Source: Closterium sp. Naga37s-1 (Eukaryota; Streptophyta; Zygnematophyceae; Desmidiales; Closteriaceae). Taken from it: a stretch of DNA of 64,000 nucleotides. Position 1 is the stretch's first letter; each line of letters begins with the position of its first letter. Positions 10,842-35,350 of this stretch are shown piece after piece. The position numbers and the translations under genes are program-made. The notes beneath the pieces were generated by a model. It searched no databases and had not been told where the DNA came from. It saw only the letters and a program-made list of their open reading frames with translations. The stretch lies in assembly GCA_947471745.1 (NCBI GenBank), contig CANJKZ010001154.1, forward strand, positions 557,501 through 621,500, given 5' to 3'.

Positions 10842-13800
10842 GTGATTGTGCCGGTTCACGCAATCGACCACACCCGGCCGAATAAGGAGGGTACTACTGT
10901 AGACAGCCCCATACTGCTTAGTGGGAAAATTAGGACCGACTTAGTTAAAATCTTCGTAGACGGGGGAGCCAGCCACAGCCTTATCAACACTACCACAGCA
11001 CGAAAACTACGACTGCCACTGGACAGATGCTTACCTGAGATCGACGCAAGACTGGTTGACGGCGCGCCACTGGCGATACGGGAACGTGTGGACCGAGTTC
11101 GGATTCGATGCGGGGGTAACTTCACGTTTAGCCAGGAAAAGCTCGCAACGACCCTCGACGGAACCGATATGTTACTCGGCCGTGATTGGCTGCGACGACA
11201 CAATCCGCGAATCGACTGGACGACGGGTGACTGCACCGTGCGAGTGAACGGTAACAACATCGCCTTACCTCGCTGGGGCTCGCCTGAGTCTTCGTCGGTG
11301 CGTGTCAACGCGATCACGATGAAACGCGCTGTAGCGGCAGGAGCTGACGTGTATGCGGTTGACATTCGGGAAGTCGAGGCAGCAGACAAAGGAGGGGATT
11401 TACAGAAACTGCTAGCCGACGTACCAGTTGATCTGGCAGCACTGTTGAAGCAGTGCAGTGACATTTTCCCGGGCGACCTACCAACGGGACTGCCACCTCA
11501 GCGACCGCACGACCACAGGATAGAACTAGAACCGGGGGCAGAGCCAACAGTACAGCGACAGTTCCGATTGACCCAACCCGAACTGGACGAACTGAGGAAG
11601 CAGCTGGATTACCTGCTCGAGAAGGAGTTCATTCGTCCTAGTTCGTCGCCCTTCGCAGCACCGATACTATTCACACCGAAAAAGGACGGGGGTTTTCCCA
11701 TGTGCATAGATTACAGAGCACTGAACAGGGTTACCATAAAATCCCGTTACCCCATCCCGCGAGCCGACGAACTGATCGACCAACTGCGCACCGCCTGGGT
11801 TTTCTCAAAAATCGACCTTCGGGGAGGTTACCACCAGATTCGCGTCAACCCACCCGACTGCCCTAAGACATCCTTCCGAACACGCTACGGATCCTTCGAA
11901 TACATCGCCATGCCCTTCGGACTGACCAACGCCCCCACCACTTTTCAAATGACCATGAACGAAGCCTTCCGCCCGCTTTTAGATAAGTGCGTCATCGTGT
12001 ACCTTGACGACATACTGATTTACAGCCCCGACAGAGCACAGCACTTACAGGACATTGAAGCAGTTTTTATGATACTGAGTGAGAACTGCCTACTGACAAA
12101 AGCGTCCAAGTGTGAGTTTTTACAGGACCGACTGGAGTTTTTGGGACACATTATTTCAGCTGCAGGAGTGGAAATAGACCCGAAAAATATCGCGATGATT
12201 CAAGCATGGCACGCGCCGACCAACTTGACCAAGTTGCAGAAAGTTCTGGGGTTCGTCAACTACGTGCGCCGATTCGTCCCCGACATGGCGCAGCTGACTG
12301 CCCCGTTGACCGACCTGCTGAGGAAGGGGGTTGAGTACATGTGGGGGGGAGAAAGAGCAAGCTGCCTTCTCGGCCCTCAAAAATATTTTGTGCTCGCCAC
12401 CCGTACCTCACATCGTAGATCCGCACCGCCCGTTCGAGCTCGTCACCGACGCTAGCCACATCGCTGTAGGAGCAGTAGTGTTGCAGGACTTCGGGAACGG
12501 CCTCCAGCCAATCGCGTACGAGTCCCGCAAACTTCACCCGTCCGAACGCAACTACCCAATACACGACCGCGAGATGTTGGCGATAGTGCACGTGTTCAAA
12601 GTGTGGCGATGTTACCTCACTGGAGCAGACGTGACAGTACGGACAGACCACCGATCCCTACAGTACCTTCGCGCCCAACCGAATCTCAACCCACGACAGA
12701 TCCGCTGGTTGGACTATCTGGAGTCCAACTTCCACTGCACGGTCACGTACAAAAAAGGCTCATCCAACATCGCCGACGCACTCACACGCCCCACCGCCCA
12801 ACTCCACGCCATCCTACTCGCCCAAACCAACCCACTGTTAACAGGCCTATTTACCCACGGATACAGTACGGACCCGTTTTTCACGACCGGAAATTCACAG
12901 CAACTGGCAGAGGCCAAAGGAGACTATTACGTAAAAACAGGCACCAACCGCATCTGGGTACCCACGTACTCACTACTGAGGGAACTGTTACTACAGGAGG
13001 CACACGACGGGATTACCTCGGGACATTTCGGGGTAGAAAAAACGCGACAGCAACTGCAGCGGTATTACTACTGGACGGAGCTGTTGACCGATGTAGAGCA
13101 CCACGTGGGCTCATGTCCTACGTGTCAGGTGATGAAGAGCTCGCGAAAAAGAAAGGCGGGTCAGTTGCAGCCGATTCCACCGCCTGAGCGCGCCTGTCAG
13201 CAGGTTACCATGGATTTCGTCACGGGGTTACCTTCGAACCCTGGGGGTAACGACGCAGTTATGGTCGTCGTTGACAGGTTGACGAAGATGGCACACTTCG
13301 CTGCATGCAAGAAATCGATCTCAGCCGAAGAACCCGCTCGCCTGTTCATCTCAGCCGTCGTTCGACTACATGGGATACCAGCCGCGATAATCAGCGACCG
13401 AGACACGAAGTTCACGAGCAACTTCTGGAAAAACCTCTGGGAGCAGTTCGGGACCAGGCTACAGTTCAGCTCGTCGTACCACTCCGAGACCGATGGTCAA
13501 ACGGAGCGGACGAATCAGACAATGGAGCAGTTGATTCGTGCCACGTGCGACGACCCGACCACTTGGGAGCAGCAGCTGCCGCTGATCGAGTTCGCGTACA
13601 ACAACGTCACGTCAGCGACGACGCAGCAATCCCCCTTCTACCTGAACTACGGGCAAAACCCTACAGTGCCCATGACGCCGAGTCCGGACAACCCAACGCC
13701 ACGAGCACACAATTCGCCGAAATTCTGCAAGCTGCCCGCACCAGAGTCGCAGTAGCAATTAAAAAAGCCAATGCCATCACTAAGCGCAACGCTGACCGCC

Positions 13801-14270
13801 ACCGCCGCCCAGTCACGTACCAGTCAGGAGACTACGTACTGCTCGATACACAGAACTTTAGACTGCCCGTCGTACCGAAATTACGACCGCGCTACTGTGG
13901 ACCCTTCCAAATCAGTCACATGATTACCCCAGTGACAGCCCACCTACTGTTGCCGACGGACTGGTACACCAGCCCTTCATTCCACGTCAGCCTGCTTCGC
14001 CCATACATCCCAACCACAAGCCAACTGCCTCGTCACCGCCCGCCATCCATGACTCGCCCTGCATCGGAGCCGATCATCGAGCCCGAAAAAATCCTGAGCC
14101 ATCGGATTCGACACCCCACGGGAATCAGGAGGACTGAATTCCTCGTTCGCTGGAAGGACCGCACGCCAACTGAGGATAGCTGGGTGCCCCTGGCCAACAT
14201 CGAAAACTACCCTGCCCTGCAAGTGTACCTGAGGAGCCGGGGATTCCGCGTCATACACGCACTCGCGTAG
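10842..14270 (+). pseudogene. pol: retrotransposon Pol, two frame breaks
   Basis: Domains run in order. The protease-like motif VDGGASHSLI is near 10957, and reverse transcriptase with YLDDILIYS is near 12000. RNase H (VTDASHIAVGAVVL, TDHRSLQYL) and the integrase zinc-binding HHCC region (SCPTC) follow, then the DDE core (MDFVTGLP, ISDRDTKF, YHSETDGQTERTNQ). A chromodomain (EKILSHRI...FLVRWKDRTPTEDSWVP) sits at about 14080-14230. The reading frame shifts near 12341-12348, at a run of seven G, and again near 13690-13740, so no single frame covers the protein. Open segments are 10842-12455, 12331-13755 and 13305-14270. The lesions could be mutations or assembly errors at homopolymers. Confidence 0.9.
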
Positions 14271-14285
14271 CGGAGGGGGCTTTTT

Positions 14286-14300
14286 GAGGGGGGGGGGGGG
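14286..14300 (+). other. polypurine tract
   Basis: A GAG plus G-run lies three bases upstream of the 3' LTR, where the plus-strand primer is expected. Confidence 0.75.
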
Positions 14301-14303
14301 TAG

Positions 14304-14630
14304 TGTAAGGAATTTTCTCGATATTCCTTAGCGCACCCTGCAACATCGCGTACAGCAGCAGCCGTTGTTCGCCCGTTACTGATAACGGGGCTTCGCCGAC
14401 TTCGCGCGCACTGTTTTACCAAACCTCGCACTGCTGGACCGGCCGTGTCGGCCTACGCCTCGGGACTAGCCCGAGCCTCGCTTCCAGCGTAGCACTAGTT
14501 AGCTCGCACGCACCGCGTTACCGTTTGCATGTTTCGCGTATAAATGTTCGCTCATGCCTTCGCTCACATTTTTGTACTCGTTTGACACCACAGTGCAATT
14601 CTCGCTACTTCGATTCATTGCACCTGAACA
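14304..14630 (+). repeat. 3' LTR of chromovirus, shortened
   Basis: The 327-base LTR starts TGTAAGG and ends TGAACA. It matches the 5' LTR with a few substitutions but lacks about 130 bases between TTTGACACC and GTGCAATTCTCG. Confidence 0.9.
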
Positions 14631-15029
14631 CTCTGCAATTATTTTGAGTTGTGCTTTCCTATTGAATATGTAGTCTTGGAGTGTTCGTTGCCTTCCACCA
14701 CACACTTGCAGGGTGTGGTGGGGAGAGTCACCATTCGTCGTCTTGATTCGTCGAGGTTCTTTGCGACGGACTTCTGGCGGTGCCAAGCAATCTCACGTGA
14801 GGTTCACGTCAGCTTATCCCACCGGATTGAGTGATCCAATTGGATTGGGTCGTCATCGCTCCGTTCTTGCGGTATCCGTGGTCTGGTCTGGCAAATCTGA
14901 AGAAGGAAAGGCTCAAATGACATGTCCCAAGGGGCATTACACGTGTCACACCTTGCAAGGTGGCTGGAATGCCAGTCTGGCTACATTTTTCTGTTACAGT
15001 AAAACCCAAAACTTTTCGTGTTGTCACCT
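14631..15029. other. region between chromovirus and TIR element
   Basis: No gene or repeat is recognised here. Confidence 0.4.
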
Positions 15030-15661
15030 GGGCCCTGTTCGACTGGCGCATCAGCACGGGCTTGGCTACCCGCTACAGTAAAGCGTGCTCCCTAGAAGCT
15101 TCTGACAAGTGTTGACTCGGGTCTGGGATCTGCTGACTCGGGTCTGGGATAGGTGCATGAGCACCGAAGCGAACTGGTGCATGATGGTAGCCGAACACCC
15201 TTTTTGGCCCCAGGTTCGGGAACTGAATGTGCGTTCCCGGAAGGAACCCCCCTCTCCTGGCAAACCGACGCACCACTGATGCGCGCATGGTGCATCCGTG
15301 GAGAGCTAGCACCATGCGCGCACCAGCTGATGCGGGGCAGCACCAGCTGGTGTGGGGCAGAATAAGGTGCCCGCCAAGTTGAACACCCCCCGAGTTTGAC
15401 TAACATGACCCACACCTGCGCGCACCAGCTGATGCGGGGCAGCACCAGCTGGTGTGGGCAGAATAAGGTGCCCGCTCTGTAAAAGTCGCACCTACCGTGT
15501 TTGACAAACTTGACAGACCAATAGAACCAATTTGACAAACCCCAAACCACTTCCTCGCGTTCGAGCACCACACCTGAACCAAACCTGGTACCCAAGCACC
15601 ACCAACGAACCTGCGCTGGTACCCGAGCCAAAACCCTGATGCGCCAGTCGAACAGGCCCTG
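15030..15661. mobile_element. non-autonomous DNA element with 24-base TIRs
   Basis: GGGCCCTGTTCGACTGGCGC and following bases at 15030-15054 recur as an inverted copy at 15636-15661. The interior has a tandem duplication of about 98 bases (15318-15410 and 15416-15480, with CACCAGCTGATGCGGGGCAG) and further inverted GATGCGCGCATGGTGC-like motifs. It has no coding capacity. I could not find a convincing target-site duplication; the TIR start resembles PIF/Harbinger or hAT ends, so the superfamily is open. Confidence 0.65.
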
Positions 15662-16753
15662 GAAACGTGATCTACTGGAAGCATTACCTGTTCCCTCTGA
15701 CCCAGAGTGCTTACTTTGAATCCTCCGAGTCCTCGAAATCTATGATGCTCGTCCTACAGTATCCCATCCCCTGATCCCTCCCATACCATCTATGTCACAT
15801 GTGGAGGGGGGTGGGAGACATATGGTTGTCAACCCGGCAACACCAAACCTTGCACATTCCACCCATACCACCGACCCATTTCGGATCTCTCTACGCTTCC
15901 GCTCCGCCAGCACCACTCTCCCTCAACTTCTCTACCAGCACCCACCGTACTGTACCGTATATAGTACTCCCCCCATTCTTCAAAAACTCCCCCCATCAAG
16001 CACCTCTGCTCCCCCTTCCCCTCGCCCCTGTGGAAATCAAACACCAGCGCTGGGCGATTGAAAGGGTCAATCTCCCCCTGTGGTCGTCTGCGCGCGCATA
16101 AAGAGCTCTCCCCAACCCTAACCCCTCGGGATCTCCGTGACGAGCAGCTCCAGAGAGCACACCGCCCCAGATTCCATGCATCCACTCAGAACGACAACCA
16201 GATCCCACTCACAACCCCTTCCAAACACATCTCCCAACTCGTGTTTGATAGGGTGTTTCCAGCCGCCTGGCAGTTGTAGTGGCATCGCCTAATCGCCGGC
16301 ATTTGGGGCCGACAGTGGCGGCATTCTGCCGTTTCGCGAACCCCATTTGATGGCCGATCAGGTCGAGTCCTCGTCGCCGTTCCACGGGGGACAAGGCAGC
16401 CATGGTAAGCACAAGCCACGGATCAGAATGTAGGTTCGAATTAAGAGTGACTCTCGAGATCGTGATGTAACCCAAGTGTACAGGGTGAAAGTTCTAGTTC
16501 CCGTGTGTTGCCCTCGCAATGGCTTACTCTCCGCCGTAGCCGTCGCCGTTCCTTCCCATATTCGTTTTCCCCCGTCGATCCATCTCCTTCGCCTCCCTTT
16601 TTTAGGTTTCTTGCAGCCTCGCCCCCTCTTTGCCGCAGCGTTACCCTCCTCTGATCACGTTCCCTTCACGACACATGTCATTTCCACGCGGGTTCATCCC
16701 TCATCTCTCACTCTCTCCTTTCGCTTCACTCATTCCTTCTCGTGTGCCATCGC
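15662..16753. other. LARP6 5' flank
   Basis: This is presumed promoter and 5' UTR of the LARP6 gene. It is pyrimidine-rich from about 16540 onward. I see no ORF with a recognisable domain and no defined promoter element. Confidence 0.4.
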
Positions 16754-24975
<8,222 letters not shown>

Positions 24976-26304
24976 ACAGAGAAAAGGCGGTGGGGTCCAG
25001 CGGGTATTTCAGGTGGGGAGATTGTGTTAGGGAGTGGATGGTATGATGAGGTGGGGGTGGTGGACGTGAAGGGGATGGGAGTGCGCAAGGGGGTGAAATG
25101 CGAGGAGAGTGAGTAGGTAGGCGGCTAGGGCAGACTTGTGCCTAGCACTCATCGTAAGTTGCGGTGTGACTGAGTTTTTTTTTCCCTCATGGGTCGGAGG
25201 AGGCTCGGTGTGAAGTGGTTGGACAGCAGTTCACGATACACGTCATAGTTTTGGATGGATCATGGAATGTGTTGAGGGTGGAGGAGATGATATGTGAAGT
25301 ATAGCTTTGAGGCGAGTGTAAGGCAAACTGTTGCTTCAGGCTGGGCGAGTGGACCACGGAACCATGGAATGGACTTGGATATCTCTGTCTCACCATTATT
25401 ACTCAAATGGCCCCATTTAACATTTTGCTGCAAAATGACTGAACTGTGCCTGATGAGATGGCTTAAAGAGGGCAACTTGACAAAGCGTGTACGTCGTTTG
25501 GTCGTAACGAGAAAAGGGTGCACACTGTTAACAGGCCATACGGGTCAAGCCAAGAACCACTGGTTGTTCGTTGGCCTCAGGTGCTGCACAGCGTTAGCAC
25601 CCCACCGTACCGTACCCAAACCACGTCGGTGAGCGGAAGTCGTGGCAAACCCTTGAAATCACGCTCCTTCTCAAACTTTACACCAGCTCGAAACCAGTGG
25701 GTACACACCATCCTCTGACATGTCCGTGAGCTGCTGCCACAAGTGTTGCGGTGGAAGTGTCCGACGCGGCTTGAATGAATGTGAATCGGCCGCGGGTTTT
25801 CTTCACTGGTAGGAAAACGGCTGCAATACCGCAAAGGTGCTTGTGTTTGTGCGTACGTGTACACGCCCTTCTGCAATTCCAGCTGCACCATTGTAGCAAA
25901 ACGTTCTCTTTACTGTAACTTCCATCACGCTTCAACAGTCAGATCTGATCACCCCCTGATTTGCCATTGCTCCTAGTATATGTACACCCTGTTTCGCGCC
26001 ACACTGACATTCGCCATATTGACAAGCCAGTTTTACTGACATCAATGCGTCCAAATTGGTCCCAGAACATACCGTATAAGCACTTTTGCCGCACAAAACC
26101 GAACTCAAAAGCACGTTTTTTATCATAAACCGCTGTCTACCGTTCTCCGGAAGTGCATTTCGGTTGCAAGCACCAGCCCGCTGAATCCAAGCACACGTGC
26201 GCACTGTAGCCGGGGCTCCCGATTGTTCAAACATCGAGAAACAAGGTGTACAGCTCATTCTGCCCCCATAAATTCACACATCAACCACTCATGCCCTCGT
26301 GATC
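24976..26304. other. intergenic region downstream of LARP6
   Basis: No coding, RNA or repeat feature is recognised. Base composition drops toward neutral compared with the genes. Confidence 0.4.
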
Positions 26305-26307
26305 AGG

Positions 26308-27050
26308 TCTATTGAGTACAGAACGGCAGTACGTGTACTTGGGCCAACATCACAGGCATGCAAAACAGTCTGTAACCCTATTCGATTGTATGCAAAACCG
26401 TCGATACCCCAGTTCCACTGCGCAAATCTGTCTGGTACCGCCACTCAAAACACTGTGTAACAGCTGACGCAGCACAAAAAGAAAGCAATACGTGCAACAA
26501 TCGAATACGCTTTCAATTTATTTTCATTTTATTCTTACCGCGCCTTGTTTGGCGCCTGATAACGATTCTTGCGGGCAACAAGTTTCCGTTGAATGTGCAC
26601 GATAATTTCGACCGGAAAATTCGTTGGAATGAAAGTAATATATATTGCTACCGGGTGCTGTTAGGGCAGGCAAGAAAAAAATAAAACCCCTAGGGACCGG
26701 GACTCATTTCAGGGAAGGATCAACCCTAAACACGGGAAAGGGCATTGTTTTTAGGGTTGATGCCTCCCGAGTCGCATCCCTTTCCGATTGGGTTTTATTT
26801 TTTCTGCAGGTGTAGCGAACAGTGCTGCTCATATGGCAGAACAGTCGCCCGAATAAAGCGAGTTTTATAGGACAACAAAGCGTGGTAGAAATCTGATTCT
26901 GAAGTACATAGAACCACAATTCTAGGGCAATATTTCAATAACTCCGAAACCGAGGTATCGACGTGATATTACAATCGAATAGGGTTACCATACTATTTTG
27001 CATGTCTGTGATGTTGGCCCCGTGTACTTCTGTCGGTCTGTTCAAGGATA
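26308..27050. mobile_element. DNA element with long inverted repeats
   Basis: Arms of about 100 bases, 26308-26415 and 26945-27050, are inverted copies: GGCCAACATCACAGGCATGC and TAACCCTATTCGATTGTA recur on the opposite strand. The 0.74-kb unit has no coding capacity and encloses a nested fold-back element at 26673-26814. I did not identify a clear target-site duplication. Confidence 0.7.
26673..26814. repeat. fold-back element, copy 2
   Basis: It is a nearly complete hairpin: the AAAAAAATAAAACCCC left end and GGGTTTTATTTTTT right end pair, as do ATCAACCCTAAACAC and TTTTTAGGGTTGAT. It has the same arms as the copy at 8789-8905. Confidence 0.75.
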
Positions 27051-27060
27051 GCCCCGGTTC

Positions 27061-27328
27061 CTCTCGTGGTGTCCAGCTGGCGCGTGCGTGACCATTTCAA
27101 TGATTCAGTTCGAGGTCCACGCGTCGGCACATTGATTTGATGTGATGACGTCTTCCCAGAGGCACCGACTTACAAAACCTGACCATGAAGGTGGAAGGTT
27201 CGTATCGGTTCGGGCGGGATTCAGGTCTGGTCGGGTCGGGTCACGCACGGTGAAAGGTCCTCGTAAAAAGGACTTTTAGGGACTGGGAGGGAAGGCACAA
27301 GAGAAAAATCACTGTACAGTACAGTGTT
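27061..27328. other. unannotated intergenic DNA
   Basis: No feature is recognised; it includes CGGGTCGGGTC-type degenerate repeats near 27210-27245. Confidence 0.4.
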
Positions 27329-27332
27329 TTAA

Positions 27333-27814
27333 TGTTACGACGTGTTGCGACCCACATGGGTCGGGTCGACCGGCCCCCGACCCCTCATTTCTAGGAAGGC
27401 TGCGTCGCGGGTCTAGCCGACCAGGTCGACCCAATCGGGTCGGGTCGGGTCTGCCAGACCCGGGTCGACCTGGTCGGGTCGACCAGGTCGACCAGACCCA
27501 ACCCAACCGAGTTGAAGCAGGTTACCTGAGCCTACGAAAATTACATCTCTCGCGCAGAAATCGCCCTGATTTCGCCGCCCGAGAAGATACCAGGTAAACT
27601 CGCGCAAATCTTGCCATAGCTCGCCACAGGTCGCCCAGACCACCATCCCCTCGCGTAGCAACTGCTTCGCATGACCCTCGAAGATGTAAGGGAAATAACT
27701 TATAAAATTTCGAATTTCCCGAATCGCGTTTCGGAGGGTCTGGTCGGGTTGGGTCTGGTCGACCAGGTCGACCCGACCAGACCCAATCCGTGCGGGTCGT
27801 AACACGTCGTAACA
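27333..27814. mobile_element. TIR element flanked by TTAA
   Basis: Termini TGTTACGACGTGTTGCGACC and its inverted copy (one mismatch) are flanked by TTAA on both sides (27329-27332 and 27815-27818). That fits a TTAA (piggyBac-like) or TA (Tc1/mariner-like) target duplication. Subterminal regions are packed with GGGTCG/GGTCGACC motifs. There is no transposase. Confidence 0.65.
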
Positions 27815-27959
27815 TTAACCCGTCATTGGTCCTTCCGCATAAAAAGTTAGTCGATTGCCGCCACTCCAATTTCTCATACGTTAGTGTGTATCGGAAGAGA
27901 CTATTGATCACATTTCCTACGGATGTACAAGGCAAGCCAGGATCTCAAGTAGTTCAATT

Positions 27960-28320
27960 GTTTTGCAGTTGGTGAGGGGAGCTGGGCTGCGATTGGTTAG
28001 CGAGGTGAACAATCTGACGAGGTGTGAAGCGAGGGGTGCGAAGTAAAGACAAATCGCAAGTTCAGTCCGAACCAAGCAAGGCTCGGAAACTGGTTCGGTG
28101 ACGAAGCTCCAATGCCCGCAATTTCTCGTCACACACAACAATCTCATGTACCAGCAAAATGTTTTGCATTTGCTCTAGGGGCAAAATCGTGGGTGTGCCG
28201 CACGCTCACTTTCCTAACCAGCCAGTCAATTCGCCTACAAAAATAGGGTAACAAGCGCTGCAAGTGTTTTGCAATTGAAGGCCAATTCTCTTACTTGAGA
28301 TCCTGGCTTTAATGCTAAAT
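27960..28320. repeat. dispersed repeat, copy A
   Basis: This matches 49370-49566 plus 50171-50345 with moderate divergence: shared GATTGGTTAGCGAGG, GTTCGGTGACGAAGCT, TTTTGCA and CTTACTTGAGATCCTGG-like segments in the same order. Both copies share TTTTGCAGTTG near the start. Confidence 0.65.
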
Positions 28321-28900
28321 GTGTACTATGCTATCATTCCCCAACCGAGATTACCAGAACGGGAAAAAAAATCGCAGTACCGTACAAGCCATCCACCTGA
28401 CCCCCAAAATCGCCCACATCACATCACACACCCGCTGCACAGAATTGCCCCTTTTTTTGTGACCGGTCACGTGATGTAATCAGTTCGGCAGCGCTAACAA
28501 CCAACCATCTTCTGTGGACTCCTCCTGCCTGACCTGTCGCCAGAAACGCTGGTTTCTGTCGTGTACACGTGTACACCAGGCACTATCTCACCTTCCAGCA
28601 GTCTTCCTACACTATTCAATACTGTACTGCGCGTCTGCGCATATGCAATTGCATCGAGCCGCAATTCTGTCAGAAACAACCTCGACGCCTGAAAGCAAGA
28701 CGGTGGACGAAATGAAACAACCAGAAAATTAGCCTCTTGCTCCAGCCTTCCATGTCGAACGTCCAATGCAGGTATCTAGTGTTCCTCCTGACCTCTGAGC
28801 AAGAATTAGAGCAGTCCTTTTGTTACTAACAAAATTCCGGCAACCAGCCTTTGAACTCAAGCGTTTCAACCTACTCCTATCTTACACCACCTAAAAGAAC
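28321..28900. other. 5' flank of the 28901 ORF
   Basis: Presumed promoter and 5' UTR; no specific element is recognised. Confidence 0.35.
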
Positions 28901-32599
<3,699 letters not shown>

Positions 32600-33310
32600 C
32601 AGGTCCATGGGTGGATGGGGGGACTTGGAGAAACGAATCGGAGCATCTGGGCACATGCTCGAAGAAACCGTGCTGTTGCATGCTCACTGGACCTGGATCT
32701 ACACCTTTGATCAGATAGATTACACAGATATATATACGCACAGCCTACTGGTAACCTATTGATTTACCTTTGTATATACCTGAATGCTCTGGTCTGGTTA
32801 TCTATTGTACAGTGAATACTTTAACGTTAAACTTAGGACACCACATAGGACTTATCAAATCCTAAGCTTTCCCTTTCTCCTGCCACTTACCCCCACCCGA
32901 ACGCAATCCAGTCCAACTAACCCAACCCAACCCATCCCAGCCCAACCCTATCCGAACAAAACCCAATAACACAACCTGACCCGACCCAGTTACGGTACTA
33001 TGACCATCATTCCAGCATCCTCGTAGAACAACTACCCCAGCGCCTTGCATTCAGTTCCGTTTGCATCGCAACTTTGCAATCATTTTAAGCAACCAGCCTG
33101 ACCATACTTGCTGGTATCCCATACTAGCTTCCTTTGCTCCCTGGCAACCCAGATCCCTTCCCCCTCTCGTGCCCTCTCCCCCATGCGATCATCCCACGAC
33201 CCTGCAAAGCAATACCCACCCCACCCCCCACACCGTCACCCACACCTCAACCCCCACCCCACCCCCACCCCCACCCCCACCCCCACCCCCACCCCCACCC
33301 CCACCCCAAC
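32600..33310. other. region between convergent genes
   Basis: This is the shared 3' flank of the 28901 ORF (plus) and the TCAIM-like gene (minus). It holds a degenerate CCAACCCAACCC stretch near 32920-32955 and the start of a CCCCCA repeat (33248-33323). Confidence 0.5.
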
Positions 33311-33508
33311 CCCCACCCCCATGACACACAAGCTACAGCTCGCTAACACGGAAGCTCCGTTTCACGTGCACAAACGGAAAGAGTTTTGAGACGTCCCATT
33401 TGGTACCGGTATATTATAAACGTTGTGTGTCTGTCTGTCTCTTTGAGACGCATCCAATGTTCAGAATCAGAATCAGAATCAGAATCAGAATCAGAATCAG
33501 AATCAGAA
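33248..33508. repeat. CCCCCA repeat, duplicated gene end and AGAATC repeat
   Basis: A CCCCCA hexanucleotide array (33248-33323) is followed by a duplicate of the TCAIM-like stop-codon region (33329-33380, minus-strand PFVHVK and VSEL then stop). A decayed TTTTGAGACGTCC palindrome arm (33384-33396) and an AGAATC array (33461-33508) come next. Confidence 0.8.
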
Positions 33509-33528
33509 CCCCATCCCTCCCTCCACAC

Positions 33529-35303
33529 TTACAGCTCACTAACACTGAAGTTCCATTTCACGTGCACAAACGGAACGCTGCCACTCTCCCACTCCTGCTC
33601 CCCCCCGCTCCCACCCCTCCTCACACCCGCAGACCCACCCGCACCCGCACCAGCAACACCACCACCGGCACCACCACCCCCACTCGCCCTATTCCCCCTA
33701 CCAGCCCTACTACCGGCACCACCCAGCCCCAACGGTGACAAATCCCACTCATCATAAACTTCCTGTGGCATGGGCAGGCGGTGGGCGTCAGACACGCACA
33801 GAGACAGCCCTTCCGTGAGCTGCACCAGCTGCGGAGCAAACCGGAGCAGCCGCAGCAGCCCCGAGGCTCCCTGATCCCTCGTGATCCTCCCCTCATCCAC
33901 CACCAGCCGCCGCAGCCGCAGCCGCTGCCGCACGTCCGTTCTCAGCCGCTCCAGCCTCTGCTCCTCGTCTCTCGCTAGCCGTCGGATAGCCATGGCGTCT
34001 CCTCCTGCCTGGGAGAGGAAGGTGTAAACCTGCGTGGGTGTTGCTGTGACCGGCACTGCTGCATAGCCGAAGCGGCGGTCGATGGTGAAATCCCCAGGGC
34101 GGAGAGCAGCACTGGCACTGGAGGAGGAGGATGAGGAGGAAGAGGTGAAAGAAGATGAGAAGGTCTGATGCTGATGCAGAAACCGGTCTCCGCTCCAGGT
34201 AGGTAACCGCCCTCCATCCACCAGCCAATCTCCGCCTCCTCCTCCCTCTCCTCCTCCTCCCTCCCCCCCTCCTCCTCCCCCTCCACCAATCCGGCCCACT
34301 GCCTGCCCGAGAACGCGAACGGGCAGCTCGAAAAGCCGGCCGTCGCACACAGCACCATGCTCCTCCGCATGCCCAATCACACGCTCCAAAAACCCCTCAT
34401 ACACCAGCAACCCCGCCGTTCCCGCGTCAGTAAACACCATCTCAACCTCCATCCCACGCGCAGCCGCCCTCTCCTTTGCACGCCGTTCCCGCGCTCGTGC
34501 CCGCCTCCTTAGCACCACGCTCGTGTCTACCCCGGCTAGCCAGTCCCCCCATGCGCTCAGATCGTCACCCTGAGGCAGCCACACACGGCCTTGGGAGTCG
34601 ATACCATACCCGCCACCGCCGCTGCCTATCACGACTTGGCTCCCCGACAGGTCTGTGTCTGGATTGCGATCGAGAGCCTTGATCAGCTGCTCTAGCAACA
34701 GCACCTCTTGCTGCTGCTGCTGCTGCTGCTGCTGCTGGGGGTGGGGGTGGGGGTCTGAGGAGGACAGGGAGGATATAGAGACGGAACCTGATCCTGCTGC
34801 TGCTGCTGGTGATGATGATGATGATGATAGGGATGGTGGTGGTTGAAAGTGAACAGTGACCCCTCGCACCATTCGCAGCACATGCACCATCATCGCCCGA
34901 TCGCGAACCAAGCTGCTCGCGCTGCTGCTGCCGCTACCGCCGCTCCCACCGCCGCCGCTGCCACCGTTCCAAGCCCCATCCGTCCACCCAGCCTCGCACT
35001 GCCTCTGAATCTCAGCCGCTTCTACAAGCAACTCAGACAGCCTCACACCCTCCCCACCCATGCCGCCACCACCAGAAGCACCAGCACCAGCAGGAGCAAA
35101 TCCAGCAGTGGCAGAGGCGAGGGCGTTGGAGAGGTGGGGGGGAAGGCCGCAGGCGTCTAGGAGTTGCGAGAGAGCCATGCGCGTGCGCAGAGGGATGGAC
35201 CCCCCCACCACACGCGGCCGCTGTGGGGGAGGAAGGGCCATGGTGACGTGGCGGAATAAGACCGTGCCGCTGCTGCTAGTGCTGCTGCTAGCGCTGCTAC
35301 TGG

Positions 35304-35350
<47 letters not shown>

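Larger units (their letters stand above)
8964..14630 (+). mobile_element. Ty3/gypsy chromovirus LTR retrotransposon
   Basis: The 5.7-kb element has LTRs, a tRNA-Met primer site, gag, protease-RT-RNase H-integrase, a C-terminal chromodomain and a polypurine tract, in the Ty3/gypsy order. The chromodomain puts it among plant-type chromoviruses. The two LTRs differ at only a few shared positions, so insertion was fairly recent. The pol frame is broken twice, so this copy looks non-autonomous, unless the frame breaks are sequencing errors. Confidence 0.93.
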
